A stretch of DNA of 64,000 nt from NCBI GenBank assembly GCA_012517905.1, contig JAAYUE010000013.1:75106-139105 (forward strand), written 5' to 3'. The translations under genes were made by a program, and so were the position numbers. Below the pieces are notes generated by a model. It was given only the letters and a program-made list of their open reading frames with translations, did no database searches and had not been told where the DNA came from. Below, piece after piece: positions 47,183 to 58,033 of this stretch. The stretch comes from Clostridiales bacterium (lineage in GTDB: Bacteria > Bacillota > Clostridia > Christensenellales > CAG-138). How positions within the stretch are numbered: the first letter of the stretch is position 1; every line of letters begins with the position of its first letter.

Positions 47183-48568
47183 ATGCAGTTACCATCCATC
47201 GACCGTGCGGCGCAGGAGCCGATCCGGCGCCAAATCTATACGCAGTTCAAAGTGCAGATCGCCAGCGGCGCCATGCCGGCAGGGGAGGCGCTGCCTTCCA
47301 CGCGCCAGCTTGCCGGTGAACTTTCGGTTTCTCGCAGCACCGTCGTAGAGGCGTATGATATGCTGCTTTCGGAAGGATATCTCTCCAGTCGGCAGGGCGC
47401 GCAGACGGTCGTTGCGGACGGCCTCGTTCTGGACGCGCCGTCCTTACCGTCCGAACCCGATCCGCCGAGAAAACGCACTCCCGTTCTGGCGGATTTTTCG
47501 ACCGGCAGGCCGGACCTCGAACAGTTCCCGCGTGCGCTGTGGGGCAGACTGCTTGCCAACGCCGCGCTTGGCCTGCCGCCGGAGCAATATGGCTACACCG
47601 GCCCTCAGGGATACGCGCCGCTTCGACAGGAAATCGTCGCCTGGCTTTCGCGCAGCAGGGGACTGGCGGTAAACGCCGCCGACGTCTTCATCACCGCGGG
47701 CGCCACGCATGCGCTGCACATCCTCGCGGAACTGCTCTGCCCGGCCGGCGGGCGCGTGCTGATGGAAGACCCGTGCCACAGCGGACTATTCGATATACTC
47801 TCCGGCAGCAATCGGGAAATCGTTCCCATATCGGTGGACGATCACGGCATGCAAGCGGACCTGCTGGGCAGCGCAGGGCAGGTCAGCATGATATATGTCA
47901 CGCCGTCGCATCAGTTTCCGCTGGGCGGCATCCTGCCTGCGTCCCGGCGCGCGGCGCTGGTTCGCTTTGCGCGGGAACGCGGCGCTTTTATCGTCGAGGA
48001 CGACTATGACAGCGAGTTTCGGTATGAGGGCGCGCCGGTCGCTCCGTTGTATTCGATGGACCCGCAGCGCGTGATATACGTCGGCACCTTCAGCAAGACG
48101 CTCTTTCCGGCGCTGCGCATCGGCTTTGCAATCCTGCCGAAATGCTTGCAGGCGCGCTGGCGGGAGTTGCGCACGCACTACGACGTGCAAAATCCGCCGT
48201 TTGAGCAGGCGGCGCTTGCCGAGATGCTGCAAACGCGCAGATTCGACCGGCATATCCGCGCCATGCGCAGCCGTTACGGCAGGCGCAGGCAGACGCTGCT
48301 GGACGAACTGACCCGTGAATTCGGCAACACCTGGGTCGCCTGCGGAGACGCGGCGGGGCTGCATGTCGCCATTCGGTTTTTGGGCAGGCGATTCGACGAT
48401 GCGTTTCAGTCGCGCTGTCGGGAAAACGGCGTGCTTGCGGTTCCTCTGGAGACGCACTGCCTCGTAAAAGGGCTGCACGAAGACACGCTTGTGCTCGGTT
48501 ACGGTCATCTCGAACCGGAGCGAATCGGACCCGCGGTGCGGCAGCTGCGCCTTTTGATGGACGCATAG
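47183..48568 (+). CDS. MocR-family regulator (GntR HTH fused to class I aminotransferase)
   Basis: A 461-residue regulator. The first ~75 residues are a winged HTH (PIRRQIYTQFKVQIASG, LPSTRQLAGELSVSRSTVVEAYDMLLSEGYL). The rest is an aminotransferase-like fold for PLP: VFITAGATHALHILAELL, VEDDYDSEFRYEG, and the PLP lysine in GTFSKTLFPALRIGF near 294. Such proteins sense PLP, sometimes with an amino acid or GABA, and act beside the gene they control. Here that is likely the DMT transporter. The start is at 47183; the SD is weak. No vitamin B6 genes are nearby. Confidence 0.93.
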   Translation: MQLPSIDRAAQEPIRRQIYTQFKVQIASGAMPAGEALPSTRQLAGELSVSRSTVVEAYDMLLSEGYLSSRQGAQTVVADGLVLDAPSLPSEPDPPRKRTPVLADFSTGRPDLEQFPRALWGRLLANAALGLPPEQYGYTGPQGYAPLRQEIVAWLSRSRGLAVNAADVFITAGATHALHILAELLCPAGGRVLMEDPCHSGLFDILSGSNREIVPISVDDHGMQADLLGSAGQVSMIYVTPSHQFPLGGILPASRRAALVRFARERGAFIVEDDYDSEFRYEGAPVAPLYSMDPQRVIYVGTFSKTLFPALRIGFAILPKCLQARWRELRTHYDVQNPPFEQAALAEMLQTRRFDRHIRAMRSRYGRRRQTLLDELTREFGNTWVACGDAAGLHVAIRFLGRRFDDAFQSRCRENGVLAVPLETHCLVKGLHEDTLVLGYGHLEPERIGPAVRQLRLLMDA

Positions 48569-48590
48569 CGCCTGTGCCGCAAGAGTTTGT

Positions 48591-48619
48591 TTGACAGCGT
48601 TGTTCGCGGATGATACCGT
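48591..48619 (+). promoter_or_regulatory. Promoter of the GNAT gene
   Basis: TTGACA at 48591-48596, 17-base spacer, TACCGT at 48614-48619. Confidence 0.6.
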
Positions 48620-48698
48620 ATCTTTACGGACTTGCATCGACGCACCCGATTCGCACGAATTGCGAATGGAAATCGTTCATTACAAAGGAAACAGGCAA

Positions 48699-49289
48699 AT
48701 GATCTATCGAAATGCGACCCTCGCGGACATTCCGCAAATCGAAGAACTGCAAAAGAAATACCATGTTTCGTTCATCAGCGAAGAAGACAAAAAAGACGGC
48801 TTTGTCACCACGCTGTTTGACGACGCGCTGCTCGGCGAGATCATCGGGACGGAGGACGGAATTGCGCTTGCCTGCGACGGGGAACAGGTCGTCGCCTACG
48901 CCATGGCGGCCTCCTGGCAATACTGGAGCAAGTGGCCTCTGTTTCAGCATATGATCGCGGACCTGGAGCATGTAACCTATCTCGGTCAACAGCTTACGAC
49001 GGAAAATTCGTATCAATACGGACCGGTGTGTATCGATAAGGCATATCGGGGGCAGGGCGTGCTGCAGGAGCTGTTTCTGTTTTCCGCGCGGCAGATGCAC
49101 AAGCGCTATCCGATTTTGATTACGTTTATCAATCAGGCTAACCCGCGCTCGTTTGCCGCGCATACGAGGAAGGTAGGGCTGGACGTCATCAAGACATTTT
49201 CCTTCAACGGCAATCACTATTACGAGCTGGGCTACGAGACCGCAAAGGCGGTTTCCGCCTCTGATGTTTCGGAGGAAACGGACCGCTGA
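48699..49289 (+). CDS. GNAT-family N-acetyltransferase
   Basis: A 196-residue protein with the GNAT pattern: an N-terminal MIYRNATLADIPQIEELQKKYH, and the acetyl-CoA motif QYGPVCIDKAYRGQGVLQELF near residue 110. The substrate is unknown. The ATG at 48699 has AAAGGA 9 bases upstream; an in-frame ATG further upstream (48591 frame) starts inside the promoter. Confidence 0.85.
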   Translation: MIYRNATLADIPQIEELQKKYHVSFISEEDKKDGFVTTLFDDALLGEIIGTEDGIALACDGEQVVAYAMAASWQYWSKWPLFQHMIADLEHVTYLGQQLTTENSYQYGPVCIDKAYRGQGVLQELFLFSARQMHKRYPILITFINQANPRSFAAHTRKVGLDVIKTFSFNGNHYYELGYETAKAVSASDVSEETDR

Positions 49290-49421
49290 AAACGCTTCCC
49301 GGGTTCTTTTCCGCATCCGGCGGCGGAGCGCAGCGGACAGGCGTCAACCCTAGCTGATACACGAAACAGCTGACATGGTATGTTTGACATCCGGAAAGAC
49401 GAACATCGCGGGAGGTTCGCT

Positions 49422-50834
49422 ATGAGAAAAACGAAAATCGTCTGCACCATCGGACCGGCGAGCGAGAGCGAAGAAACCCTCGTCGCAATGTGCCGCGCCG
49501 GCATGAACACGGCGCGTCTGAACTTTTCCCACGGCTCGCACGAGGAGCATCGCCTCCGCATCGAAAAAATCAAGAGCATTCGCGAAACGCTCGACATGCC
49601 CATCGCCATCATGCTCGATACAAAGGGGCCGGAGTACCGCATCAAAACCTTTAAAGACGGCAAGATCACGCTCAGCGAAGGGGATACGTTTACATTCACC
49701 ACCAAAAACGTGCAGGGCACGAAAGAACGCGTCGCGATCAGCTTTCCAAACCTGAGCTGTTCGCTCGAGATCGGGGACCGCATCCTCGTCAACAACGGCC
49801 TGCTCATCTTCGAGGTAAAGGAACTGACCGATACCGACACGGTTTGCACCGTCATCGCGGGCGGCGAACTCTCCGACAGAAAGAGCATGAGTTTTCCGAA
49901 TAAGTGCATCCGTCAGGCGTTTCTCAGCAAGCAGGACAAGGCCGACCTGTTGTTCGGCATTGAAAACGGCGTGGACTACATCGCCGCGTCGTTCGTCTCC
50001 ACCAAGCAGGATCTGCTCGACCTCAAAGCCTTTCTCGCGGAAAACGGCGGGGAGGACATCGCGCTGATCGCCAAGATCGAAAACCGCACCGGCATCAACA
50101 ACATCAAAGAGATCTGCGAGGAATGCGAAGGCATCATGATTGGCCGTGGCGACCTCGGCGTGGAGGTCCCGTTTGAAGAGCTGCCGTACATCCAGAAATA
50201 TCTCGTGACCGAATGCCGCCTGCTCGGCAAGCGCGTCATCACCGCAACCGAGATGCTCGAGAGCATGATCTACAACCCGCGCCCGACGCGCGCGGAGATT
50301 TCGGACGTGGCCAACGCCGTCTACGACGGCACGAGCGCCGTCATGCTCTCCGGCGAGACCGCCGCGGGCAAGTATCCCGTGGAATCCGTCGCAACCATGG
50401 CGAAGATCGCCGAGGAGACGGAGCGGCACATCCACTACGACAAACGGTTTCGCAGCACGGAGTTCATCATCAAAAACACGGTGGACGCGATTTCGCACGC
50501 CACCTGCGGCATGTCCATCGATCTGAGTGCGGACGCGATCGTCGCCTGTACGCTGACCGGTATCACGGCGCGCATGATCTCGCGCTTTCGCCCGCCGGTG
50601 GATATCATCGGCCTGACCACGAACCGGAAGGTCTGGTACAAGCTCGCGCTGAGCTGGGGCGTCACACCCGTGATGAGCGGAACCTTCACCTCGACGGACG
50701 TGCTGTTTTATCACGCAACAGAGACGGCAAAGCGCGTCTTCGACCTGAAGACCGGCGATCACATCATCATCACCGGCGGAAACGTAAGCGGGGCCTCCGG
50801 CAATACGAGCCTGATCAAGGTGGAGACGATCTGA
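49422..50834 (+). CDS. pyk: Pyruvate kinase
   Basis: A 470-residue glycolytic enzyme that turns phosphoenolpyruvate and ADP into pyruvate and ATP. Motifs: KTKIVCTIGPASES at the start, ARLNFSHGSHEEH, IALIAKIENRTGINNI, MIGRGDLGVEVP, and ITATEMLESMIYNPRPTRAE. The length shows that the extra C-terminal PEP-utilising domain found in bacilli is absent. GGGAGG is 6 bases before the ATG. A GC-rich inverted repeat follows the stop but without a T run; no clear terminator was found. Confidence 0.98.
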   Translation: MRKTKIVCTIGPASESEETLVAMCRAGMNTARLNFSHGSHEEHRLRIEKIKSIRETLDMPIAIMLDTKGPEYRIKTFKDGKITLSEGDTFTFTTKNVQGTKERVAISFPNLSCSLEIGDRILVNNGLLIFEVKELTDTDTVCTVIAGGELSDRKSMSFPNKCIRQAFLSKQDKADLLFGIENGVDYIAASFVSTKQDLLDLKAFLAENGGEDIALIAKIENRTGINNIKEICEECEGIMIGRGDLGVEVPFEELPYIQKYLVTECRLLGKRVITATEMLESMIYNPRPTRAEISDVANAVYDGTSAVMLSGETAAGKYPVESVATMAKIAEETERHIHYDKRFRSTEFIIKNTVDAISHATCGMSIDLSADAIVACTLTGITARMISRFRPPVDIIGLTTNRKVWYKLALSWGVTPVMSGTFTSTDVLFYHATETAKRVFDLKTGDHIIITGGNVSGASGNTSLIKVETI

Positions 50835-51012
50835 CGCCGCCTGCGGCAGCGGCGCCGGCAAGGCAACCCCGGTCAAAGCCTGCGCAATTCGATTCGGTCA
50901 GGCAGGGGTTCGCGCCCGAATGGACTGCATGAAAATTCGCATCAAACGGGTGCATAGAGATTAAGGCTTCGTAAAAAATCCGCCAAATCGCTTATATATT
51001 AAGAAATAGGTC

Positions 51013-51042
51013 TTGACACCCCCGGAAAATATATGTTATATT
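51013..51042 (+). promoter_or_regulatory. Promoter of the BCAA operon
   Basis: TTGACA at 51013-51018, 18-base spacer, TATATT at 51037-51042. The interval 50835-51010 has no gene. Confidence 0.8.
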
Positions 51043-51061
51043 GTTCGAAATTCTGATATAA

Positions 51062-51340
51062 ACATGCAATGAAAGAGACATGCTGTTTGCAGGTTCGTCT
51101 TCAGAGAGTCGGTGGCTGGTGTAAACCGACGGCGAAGCGGGCAGCGGATCCCTCCCGAGCAGAGACGCTGAAGCATAGTAAGCGTATTACGGCAGGCACC
51201 GTTATATGCCAGGGTTTGATAGAACCCGGATAAAGAGGATCAGTGCGTTCCCGGCGATGCGTCAGAGAACACGAGATCAAATTGAGTGGTACCGCGAGGA
51301 TGAATCCGTCCCCGTCTCAAAATGAGACGGGGATTTTTTG
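51062..51340 (+). ncRNA. T-box leader of the branched-chain amino-acid operon
   Basis: Stem I arms CTGTTTGC (51083-51090) and GCGGGCAG (51137-51144), the apical AGAGAG-GTCGGTGG-ACCGAC loop block (51103-51130), and the antiterminator T-box GAGTGGTACCGCG (51284-51296) are present. The terminator is CCCCGTCTC / GAGACGGGG (51310-51318, 51324-51332) and six T. Just 3' of the stem arm, CGGATCCCTCCC (51145-51156) holds an ATC (Ile, 51148) and a CTC (Leu, 51152) as possible specifier codons. Uncharged cognate tRNA would allow read-through into cimA. Confidence 0.92.
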
Positions 51341-51390
51341 TAACCGAAAACAGGGCGATCGGCTTCGCCCGCAAGGCAGGAGGCACAGGC

Positions 51391-52995
51391 ATGAGCAAAG
51401 TATATTTACTGGATTCGACGCTGCGCGACGGCGCGCAGAGCGTCGGCATCTCTTTTTCCGTACAGGATAAACTCAAGATCGCCCGCATTCTCGACGAGCT
51501 TCAGGTGGACTATATCGAGGCGGGCAACCCCGGCTCCAACCCGAAGGACATGGAGTTTTTCGAGCGCCTGCGCGAGCATCCGCTCAGGCATTCCAGGGTG
51601 ACCGCATTCGGCGCGACGCGCAAGAAAAACACGCCGGTCGAACAGGACGCAAACCTGCGCTCTCTGCTTGCCGCCGGGACGGACTGCGTCTGCATCTTCG
51701 GCAAGTCCTGGGACGTCCATGTGACGGACATCCTGCGCGCGGAGCTTTCGGAAAATCTCTCGATGATTCGCGACACGGTGCGCTATATGAAGGAAAAAGG
51801 CAAGGAAGTCGTCTACGACGCGGAGCACTTTTTTGACGGCTACCGCGCGAACCCCGACTATGCGCTCGCCACGCTGCAGGCGGCGTATGACAGCGGCGCG
51901 GACTGCCTCTGCCTCTGCGACACAAACGGCGGAAGCTTTCCGGACTTTGTGCAGAGCGTGACCGCGCTGGTCAAAGAGCGCTTTCCGGTCGCAATCGGCA
52001 TCCACGCGCACGACGACGCGGGCATGGCCGCGGCAAACAGCGTGCTTGCCGTCGAGGCGGGCGCCACGCACGTGCAGGGCACGCTCGCGGGATTCGGCGA
52101 GCGCTGCGGCAACGCAAACCTTTCCACGGTGCTGGCAAACCTGCAGCTCAAGCTCAAATACGACTGCGTGCCGGCCGAGGCGCTGGAGCGACTTACGAGT
52201 ACGGTCCATGAGGTGGCCGATATCTCCAACATCAGCGTCGGCAAAAACATGCCGTATGTAGGCGCGAACGCGTTTGCGCACAAGGGCGGCATGCATGTCG
52301 ACGGCGTGATGAAGAATTCGCTTACGTTTGAGCATGTCTCCCCGTCCGCGGTCGGAAACAGCCGCCGCGTGATGATGTCCGAAGTGGCGGGCCGGAGCGC
52401 AATCCTCGAAAAGGTCAAGGGATTCTATCCCGAGATCAAAAAGGACTCCGAGGAGGCCACGAAGATCATCGACATGGTCAAGCACATGGAACACCAGGGC
52501 TATCAGTTTGAGGGCGCGGAGTCGTCCTTCGAACTGGAGGTGCGAAAGCTCCTCGGTACGCGCCCGAAGTTCTTTGAACTGCAAATGCTCAGCGTTGTGG
52601 ACGAACAACAGCCCGAAACCCATAAAAAGCCGTCGTTTGCGACCATCAAAGTCCTCGTCTGCGATCAATTGGAGATCACCGCGGCGGAGGGCATCGGTCC
52701 GGTCAACGCCATAGACGCAGCCTTACGAAAAGCCTTGGAGGTATTTTATCCAGAAATCGGAGAAATCCGGTTGACGGATTACAAGGTACGCGTGCTCGAC
52801 AGCGAGAGCGCAACGGCCGCGAAGGTAAGGGTGCTCATCGAATCGACCGACGGGCACGAATACTGGACCACCGTAGGCGTCGCCGTAGACATCATGCAGG
52901 CAAGCACGCACGCGCTGATGGACTCCATCGAATACAAGCTGCTCAAATCGCAGGCAAAGGCCGAGATCGTAAGCAGCCGGACGGAGACGGCGTAA
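51391..52995 (+). CDS. cimA: Citramalate synthase
   Basis: Condenses pyruvate and acetyl-CoA to (R)-citramalate, the threonine-independent route to 2-oxobutyrate and isoleucine. The 534-residue protein has the DRE-TIM metallolyase domain (LLDSTLRDGAQSVGISFS, DAEHFFDGYRANP, GIHAHDDAGMAAANS) and the C-terminal allosteric regulatory domain. This length and YxA region match CimA, not 2-isopropylmalate synthase, whose own gene lies at 56503. GGAGG ends about 8 bases before the ATG. It is the first gene after the T-box. Confidence 0.93.
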   Translation: MSKVYLLDSTLRDGAQSVGISFSVQDKLKIARILDELQVDYIEAGNPGSNPKDMEFFERLREHPLRHSRVTAFGATRKKNTPVEQDANLRSLLAAGTDCVCIFGKSWDVHVTDILRAELSENLSMIRDTVRYMKEKGKEVVYDAEHFFDGYRANPDYALATLQAAYDSGADCLCLCDTNGGSFPDFVQSVTALVKERFPVAIGIHAHDDAGMAAANSVLAVEAGATHVQGTLAGFGERCGNANLSTVLANLQLKLKYDCVPAEALERLTSTVHEVADISNISVGKNMPYVGANAFAHKGGMHVDGVMKNSLTFEHVSPSAVGNSRRVMMSEVAGRSAILEKVKGFYPEIKKDSEEATKIIDMVKHMEHQGYQFEGAESSFELEVRKLLGTRPKFFELQMLSVVDEQQPETHKKPSFATIKVLVCDQLEITAAEGIGPVNAIDAALRKALEVFYPEIGEIRLTDYKVRVLDSESATAAKVRVLIESTDGHEYWTTVGVAVDIMQASTHALMDSIEYKLLKSQAKAEIVSSRTETA

Positions 52996-53097
52996 TAAAA
53001 GACTTTTTACCGGGACGCCCGCATCAAAAAAGACTTGCTGACAAGGTTCTTTCGGATACGGAATCGTCTCGCCGATATGGAAAGGGGTACCCAGTTT

Positions 53098-54810
53098 ATG
53101 AAACTCACAGGAGCGCAAATCCTGATCGAATGTCTGGTGGAGCAGGGGGTCGACACCGTGTTCGGCTACCCGGGCGGCTCCGTCCTCAACATCTACGACG
53201 AACTCTATAAAAGCAGCGACAGAATCCGCCATATCCTGACCTCGCACGAGCAGGGCGCGGCGCACGCCGCAGACGGTTATGCGCGCGCAAGCGGCAAGGT
53301 CGGCGTCTGCATCGCAACGTCCGGCCCGGGCGCGACGAACCTCGTCACCGGCATCGCGACGGCGTATCTCGACAGCGTGCCGGTCGTCTTCATCACCGGC
53401 AACGTCAACGTAAACCTGATCGGCAAAGACAGCTTTCAGGAGGCGGACATCACCGGCATCACCACGCCGATTACCAAGCACAACTACATTGTAAAGGACG
53501 TTCGCGAACTTGCCGATATCGTGCGGGAAGCGTTTCAGATCGCACGCTCCGGCAGGCCGGGTCCGGTGCTGGTGGACATTCCGAAAAACGTGACCGCGGA
53601 AAAAGCGGACTATACGTTTGTTCCCTGCGGCAAGGCCTGTGAAGCCGACGTGCTGAGCGCGGAGGCGGAGGCGGGCGTGGAGACGCTGGCCGATATGATT
53701 CGCGAGAGCGAAAAAGTATTCGTGCTCTGCGGCGGCGGCGCGCTCAAATCCGGCGCTTCGGAAGAGATCCGGCGGCTTGCCGACCTGATCAAATCCCCGG
53801 TCGGCACGACGTTGATGGGCGTCGGCGCGTTTCCGTCCTCGCACCCGAACTTCACGGGGCTCATCGGCATGCACGGAACGCGGGCGACCAACGTCGCCGT
53901 TTCCGAGAGCGATCTGTTCATCGCGCTCGGCAGCCGCTTCAACGACCGCGTGACGGGGGATGTGCAGAAGTTCAGCAGAAAAGCGAAGATCGTCCAGATC
54001 GACATAGACGCGGCGGAGATCAACAAAAACGTTCGCACGGCGCACCACATCCTCGGAAACGTGAAGAGCGTGCTCGCCAGACTGCTGAAGTTGCTCGAGG
54101 CCGATCCGGTGGATACGGAAGAGCGCGAGACGTGGCTCGGCTCCATTCAGGCGCTGAAGCTGCCTGTGCGCGCGGCCCGACACGCGGGCTTTTCGCCAAA
54201 GGCGGTGTTAAACGCCGTGTATGCGCAGTCTCCGAAGGACACGATCGTCGTCACCGACGTCGGCCAGCATCAGCTCTGGGCGGCCCGCTACTATAACTAT
54301 GATCAGCCGGACACCTACATCTCCTCCGGCGGATTCGGCACGATGGGCTACGGCGCGGGCGCGTCCATGGGCGCGGCGCTGGCAAGGCCGGACCGAAGGG
54401 TTGTGCTCATCACCGGCGACGGCAGCTTCCGCATGAACAGCAACGAGATGGCGACGATGGAGCACTACGGCATCCCGGTGATCATTCTCGTGATGAACAA
54501 CGGCGTGCTCGGCATGGTTCGCCAATGGCAGACCGTGTTTTACCAGAAACGCTATTCGCAGACGAACCTCGACCGCGGACCGGATTTTCCGAAACTTGCG
54601 GAGGCATACGGCATCCACGGCTGCTCCGTCTGCACGCTCGACCAGTTTGAGCAGGCGTTTGCCGAGGCGCTCGCCTCCGGCAAACCCGCGCTGATCGACT
54701 GCCGCATCGGCTGCGACGAGTCGGTGACCCCGATGGTCGCGCCCGGCAAACCGATTACGGAATTTGTTCTGCACGAAAACGACGACAGCAAAGAAGAAGG
54801 GGGCAATTAA
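53098..54810 (+). CDS. ilvB: Acetolactate synthase, large subunit
   Basis: Thiamine diphosphate enzyme that joins two pyruvate, or pyruvate and 2-oxobutyrate, for valine, leucine and isoleucine. The 570 residues include [31 protein letters not shown] with the catalytic Glu, and the ThDP motif [29 protein letters not shown]. The start at 53098 is after AAAGGGG; it lies 102 bases after cimA, the largest gap in the operon. The regulatory subunit ilvN is not adjacent but at 60903. Confidence 0.96.
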   Translation: MKLTGAQILIECLVEQGVDTVFGYPGGSVLNIYDELYKSSDRIRHILTSHEQGAAHAADGYARASGKVGVCIATSGPGATNLVTGIATAYLDSVPVVFITGNVNVNLIGKDSFQEADITGITTPITKHNYIVKDVRELADIVREAFQIARSGRPGPVLVDIPKNVTAEKADYTFVPCGKACEADVLSAEAEAGVETLADMIRESEKVFVLCGGGALKSGASEEIRRLADLIKSPVGTTLMGVGAFPSSHPNFTGLIGMHGTRATNVAVSESDLFIALGSRFNDRVTGDVQKFSRKAKIVQIDIDAAEINKNVRTAHHILGNVKSVLARLLKLLEADPVDTEERETWLGSIQALKLPVRAARHAGFSPKAVLNAVYAQSPKDTIVVTDVGQHQLWAARYYNYDQPDTYISSGGFGTMGYGAGASMGAALARPDRRVVLITGDGSFRMNSNEMATMEHYGIPVIILVMNNGVLGMVRQWQTVFYQKRYSQTNLDRGPDFPKLAEAYGIHGCSVCTLDQFEQAFAEALASGKPALIDCRIGCDESVTPMVAPGKPITEFVLHENDDSKEEGGN

Positions 54811-54815
54811 ATCCT

Positions 54816-56474
54816 ATGCGCAGCGATGAAGTCAAACTGAATGCGGAGCGCGCTCCGCACCGCTCGCTGTTTAAGGCGATGGGGTATACGGACGAGGAGC
54901 TCAGCCGCCCGCTGATCGGCATTGCCAACCCCAAGAGCGAAATCGTCCCCGGGCACTTTCACCTCAACCAGATTGCGGACGCGGTAAAAGCCGGCATCCG
55001 CATGGCAGGCGGCACGCCCGTCGAGTTCGGCACCATCGGCGTTTGCGACGGCATCGCCATGGGGCACAAGGGCATGCACTATTCGCTCGCCAGCCGCGAG
55101 ATCATCGCGGACGAGTGCGAGATCATGGCCGAGGCGCATCGCTTCGACGGCATGGTGTTCATGCCCGGCTGCGACAAGATCATCCCCGGCATGCTCATGG
55201 CGGCGGCGCGGATCGATCTGCCAGCCATCGTGGTTACGGCCGGCGCGATGCTCTCCTATCAGAGCAACGGCAAAAACCTCGACCTCAACAGCGTATTCGA
55301 GGCGGTCGGCGCCTATAAGGCGGGCAAGGCGACGGACGAAGAACTCGCGTTTTGCGAAAACAACGCCTGCCCGAGCTGCGGCTCCTGCTCCGGCATGTTC
55401 ACGGCCAACTCCATGGCCTGCCTGAGCGAGGCCATCGGCATGGCGCTGCCCGGCAACGGCACGATTCCGGCGGTCTACGCCGAGCGGTTGCGCTTGGCCA
55501 AGCACGCCGGCATGCAGATTGTAGAGCTTGTCAAAAAGGACATCCGCCCTTCGCAGATCCTCACCGAGCAGGCGTTTACCAATGCGCTGACGGTGGATAT
55601 GGCGCTCGGCTGCTCCACAAACTCCGTGCTGCATCTCACCGCCATCGCGCGCGAAGCGGGCGTAAAGCTCAACATCGATCTGATCAACGAAATCAGCGCG
55701 CGCGTGCCGAATCTCTGCCGCCTCGCGCCTTCCGGTCCGCACCACATCGAGGACCTCTATCATGCGGGCGGCGTATCGGCCGTCATCAATGAGCTGATCA
55801 AGTGCGGCTACTACGAGGGGTCAAACATGACCGTGCTCGGCGTTTCGATGGCAGAGGCGGTGGAGCATGCGGCCATCCGCAACAAAGCCGTGATTCACAC
55901 CTGTGACGCGCCGTATTCCAAGACCGGCGGCATCGCGATTCTCAAAGGCAACATCGCGCCCGACGGAGCGGTGGTCAAGCGCGCGGCCGTACTGGAAAAC
56001 ATGATGCAACATAGCGGTCCCGCGAAGGTGTTCAACTCGGAAGAAGAAGCGATCAAGGCCATCTACGGCATGCAGATTCAGCCGGGCGACGTGGTCGTCA
56101 TCCGCTACGAGGGTCCCAAGGGCGGCCCCGGCATGCGCGAAATGCTCGGGCCGACGTCCGCCATCGCGGGCATGGGCCTCGACAGCACGGTGGCGCTGAT
56201 TACGGACGGACGCTTCTCCGGCGCGTCGCGCGGCGCGGCCATCGGGCACGTTTCGCCCGAGGCGGCGAGCGGAGGCAATATCGGGCTGCTGATCACCGGC
56301 GACATCATCGACATCGATATCCCGGCCGGCAAGCTCAGCGCGCAGGTGAGCGAGGAAACGTTTGCCGAGCGCAGAAAGAGCTGGAAAGCGCCCGAACCGA
56401 AGATCAAAAAAGGATATCTCGCGCGCTATGAGCGCATGGTCTCCTCTGCCTCGGAAGGAGCGGTCGTCAAGTAA
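54816..56474 (+). CDS. ilvD: Dihydroxy-acid dehydratase
   Basis: Iron-sulfur dehydratase that makes 2-oxoisovalerate and 2-oxo-3-methylvalerate. The 552 residues include [25 protein letters not shown] and [19 protein letters not shown] (cluster Cys), and GRFSGASRG near the C terminus. It starts 5 bases after ilvB. The enzyme is oxygen sensitive in many organisms, as expected for an anaerobe. Confidence 0.97.
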   Translation: MRSDEVKLNAERAPHRSLFKAMGYTDEELSRPLIGIANPKSEIVPGHFHLNQIADAVKAGIRMAGGTPVEFGTIGVCDGIAMGHKGMHYSLASREIIADECEIMAEAHRFDGMVFMPGCDKIIPGMLMAAARIDLPAIVVTAGAMLSYQSNGKNLDLNSVFEAVGAYKAGKATDEELAFCENNACPSCGSCSGMFTANSMACLSEAIGMALPGNGTIPAVYAERLRLAKHAGMQIVELVKKDIRPSQILTEQAFTNALTVDMALGCSTNSVLHLTAIAREAGVKLNIDLINEISARVPNLCRLAPSGPHHIEDLYHAGGVSAVINELIKCGYYEGSNMTVLGVSMAEAVEHAAIRNKAVIHTCDAPYSKTGGIAILKGNIAPDGAVVKRAAVLENMMQHSGPAKVFNSEEEAIKAIYGMQIQPGDVVVIRYEGPKGGPGMREMLGPTSAIAGMGLDSTVALITDGRFSGASRGAAIGHVSPEAASGGNIGLLITGDIIDIDIPAGKLSAQVSEETFAERRKSWKAPEPKIKKGYLARYERMVSSASEGAVVK

Positions 56475-56502
56475 AAACGACCGCCGGGAAAGGGGAGCGC
56501 AG

Positions 56503-58029
56503 ATGAGAGAGATCCGGATATTCGACACCACCCTGCGGGACGGCGAGCAGTCTCCCGGGTGCAGCATGAATCTCAAGGAAAAGCTCGACATGGCGCGCCA
56601 GCTCGAATCCCTCGGCGTACACGTCATCGAAGCGGGCGTCGCCTCCGCGTCGCAGGGAGATTTCAACTCAGTCCGCGCGGTCGCAAAGGAACTTCGAAGC
56701 GCACGGGTGACAAGCATGTCCCGCGCGCTGGCAAAGGACATCGACAGCACCTGGGAAGCGCTCCGCCACGCGAAATGCCCGCGCATCCATCTGCTGCTGC
56801 CGACGTCGGACATCCTGTTGGAGAGCAGGCTCAAAAAATCTCGTCAAGAGGTGCTGGAGCAGACGGCGGAGATGGTTCGCTACGCGAAAAAGCTCTGCGA
56901 GGATGTGGAGCTCTCCGCGGAGGACGCGACCAGAAGCGATCCGGCGTTTCTCGCAAAGGTGTTTGAAACGGCAATCGCTGCCGGCGCGACGGTGGTCAAC
57001 ATACCCGATTCCATCGGATATACGACGCCGGAGGAATACGGAAACCTGATCCGGTTTTTGCGCGGCTCCGTCAAGGGCGCCGAACACGTCGCATTCTCCA
57101 GCCACTGCCACAACGATCTGGGACTGGCGGTAGCCAACTCGCTCTTGGCGATTCTGGCGGGCGCAACCGAGGTGCAGTGCACGATGAACGGCATCGGCGA
57201 GCGCGCGGGAAACGCCGCGCTGGAAGAGATCGTCATGGCGCTGAAAGTTCGCTCGTCCTACTACGGCGCGGACACGGACATCGACACTGCGCAGATCTAT
57301 AAGACGAGCAGACTGCTCAGTACGATCACCGGCGTCAAGGTGCAGCCGAATAAAGCCATCGTCGGCGAAAACGCCTTTGCGCAGGAGAGCGGCATTTTGC
57401 CGGTCGGAACGCTTTCTGTCAATCTATCCTACGAGGCCATGCGGCCCGAAGCGATTGGGTTGACCACGAATCACATCGTGCTCGGCAAGCATTCCGGCAG
57501 ACACGCGTTCAACGACCGCGTGCGGGAGCTGGGGTACAGCGTAACCCTCGACATCTCGAACACGCTGTTCAAGCAGTTCAAGGATCTGGCGGACAAGAAA
57601 AAGACCGTGTCGGATCGGGACATCGAGGCGCTGGTGCGCAGCATCCTCGCGCAGGAGATTCCCAAGAGCTACGCGCTGGAGCGCTACGTCATCAACTCCG
57701 GCAACACGATTACGCCGACCTCCAGCATCTCGCTTACCGGCGCGGACGGCGCGAGGGTGGAAAAGGTGGCGATCGGATTCGGTCCCGTGGACGCTTCGTT
57801 CAACGCGATCAACAAGATCGTAGGAAAGCAGGTCAAGCTGGAGGAGTACTCCATCGGCGCGGTCACGGAAGGCCGCGACGCACAGGGGGAGGTCAGCGTC
57901 AAGATCAGCAGCGAAGGCGCGGTGGCAAAGGGCTACGGCCTGAGTACGGACGTCATCGAGGCGAGCATCCTTGCCTACATCAACGCAATCAATAATTTAA
58001 TCTATGAAACCACCCGGGAGGAGCAGTAA
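56503..58029 (+). CDS. leuA: 2-isopropylmalate synthase
   Basis: First step of leucine synthesis: 2-oxoisovalerate and acetyl-CoA to 2-isopropylmalate. The 508-residue protein has the DRE-TIM start [35 protein letters not shown] (metal His), and [13 protein letters not shown], and a C-terminal regulatory domain ([18 protein letters not shown]). ATG at 56503 is after AAAGGGGAG. It lies 28 bases after ilvD. Confidence 0.97.
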   Translation: MREIRIFDTTLRDGEQSPGCSMNLKEKLDMARQLESLGVHVIEAGVASASQGDFNSVRAVAKELRSARVTSMSRALAKDIDSTWEALRHAKCPRIHLLLPTSDILLESRLKKSRQEVLEQTAEMVRYAKKLCEDVELSAEDATRSDPAFLAKVFETAIAAGATVVNIPDSIGYTTPEEYGNLIRFLRGSVKGAEHVAFSSHCHNDLGLAVANSLLAILAGATEVQCTMNGIGERAGNAALEEIVMALKVRSSYYGADTDIDTAQIYKTSRLLSTITGVKVQPNKAIVGENAFAQESGILPVGTLSVNLSYEAMRPEAIGLTTNHIVLGKHSGRHAFNDRVRELGYSVTLDISNTLFKQFKDLADKKKTVSDRDIEALVRSILAQEIPKSYALERYVINSGNTITPTSSISLTGADGARVEKVAIGFGPVDASFNAINKIVGKQVKLEEYSIGAVTEGRDAQGEVSVKISSEGAVAKGYGLSTDVIEASILAYINAINNLIYETTREEQ

Positions 58030-58033
58030 CAGT

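Noticed and set aside
50835-50870. Terminator after pyruvate kinase
   Set aside because: A GC-rich inverted repeat is there but no T run follows; left unassigned.
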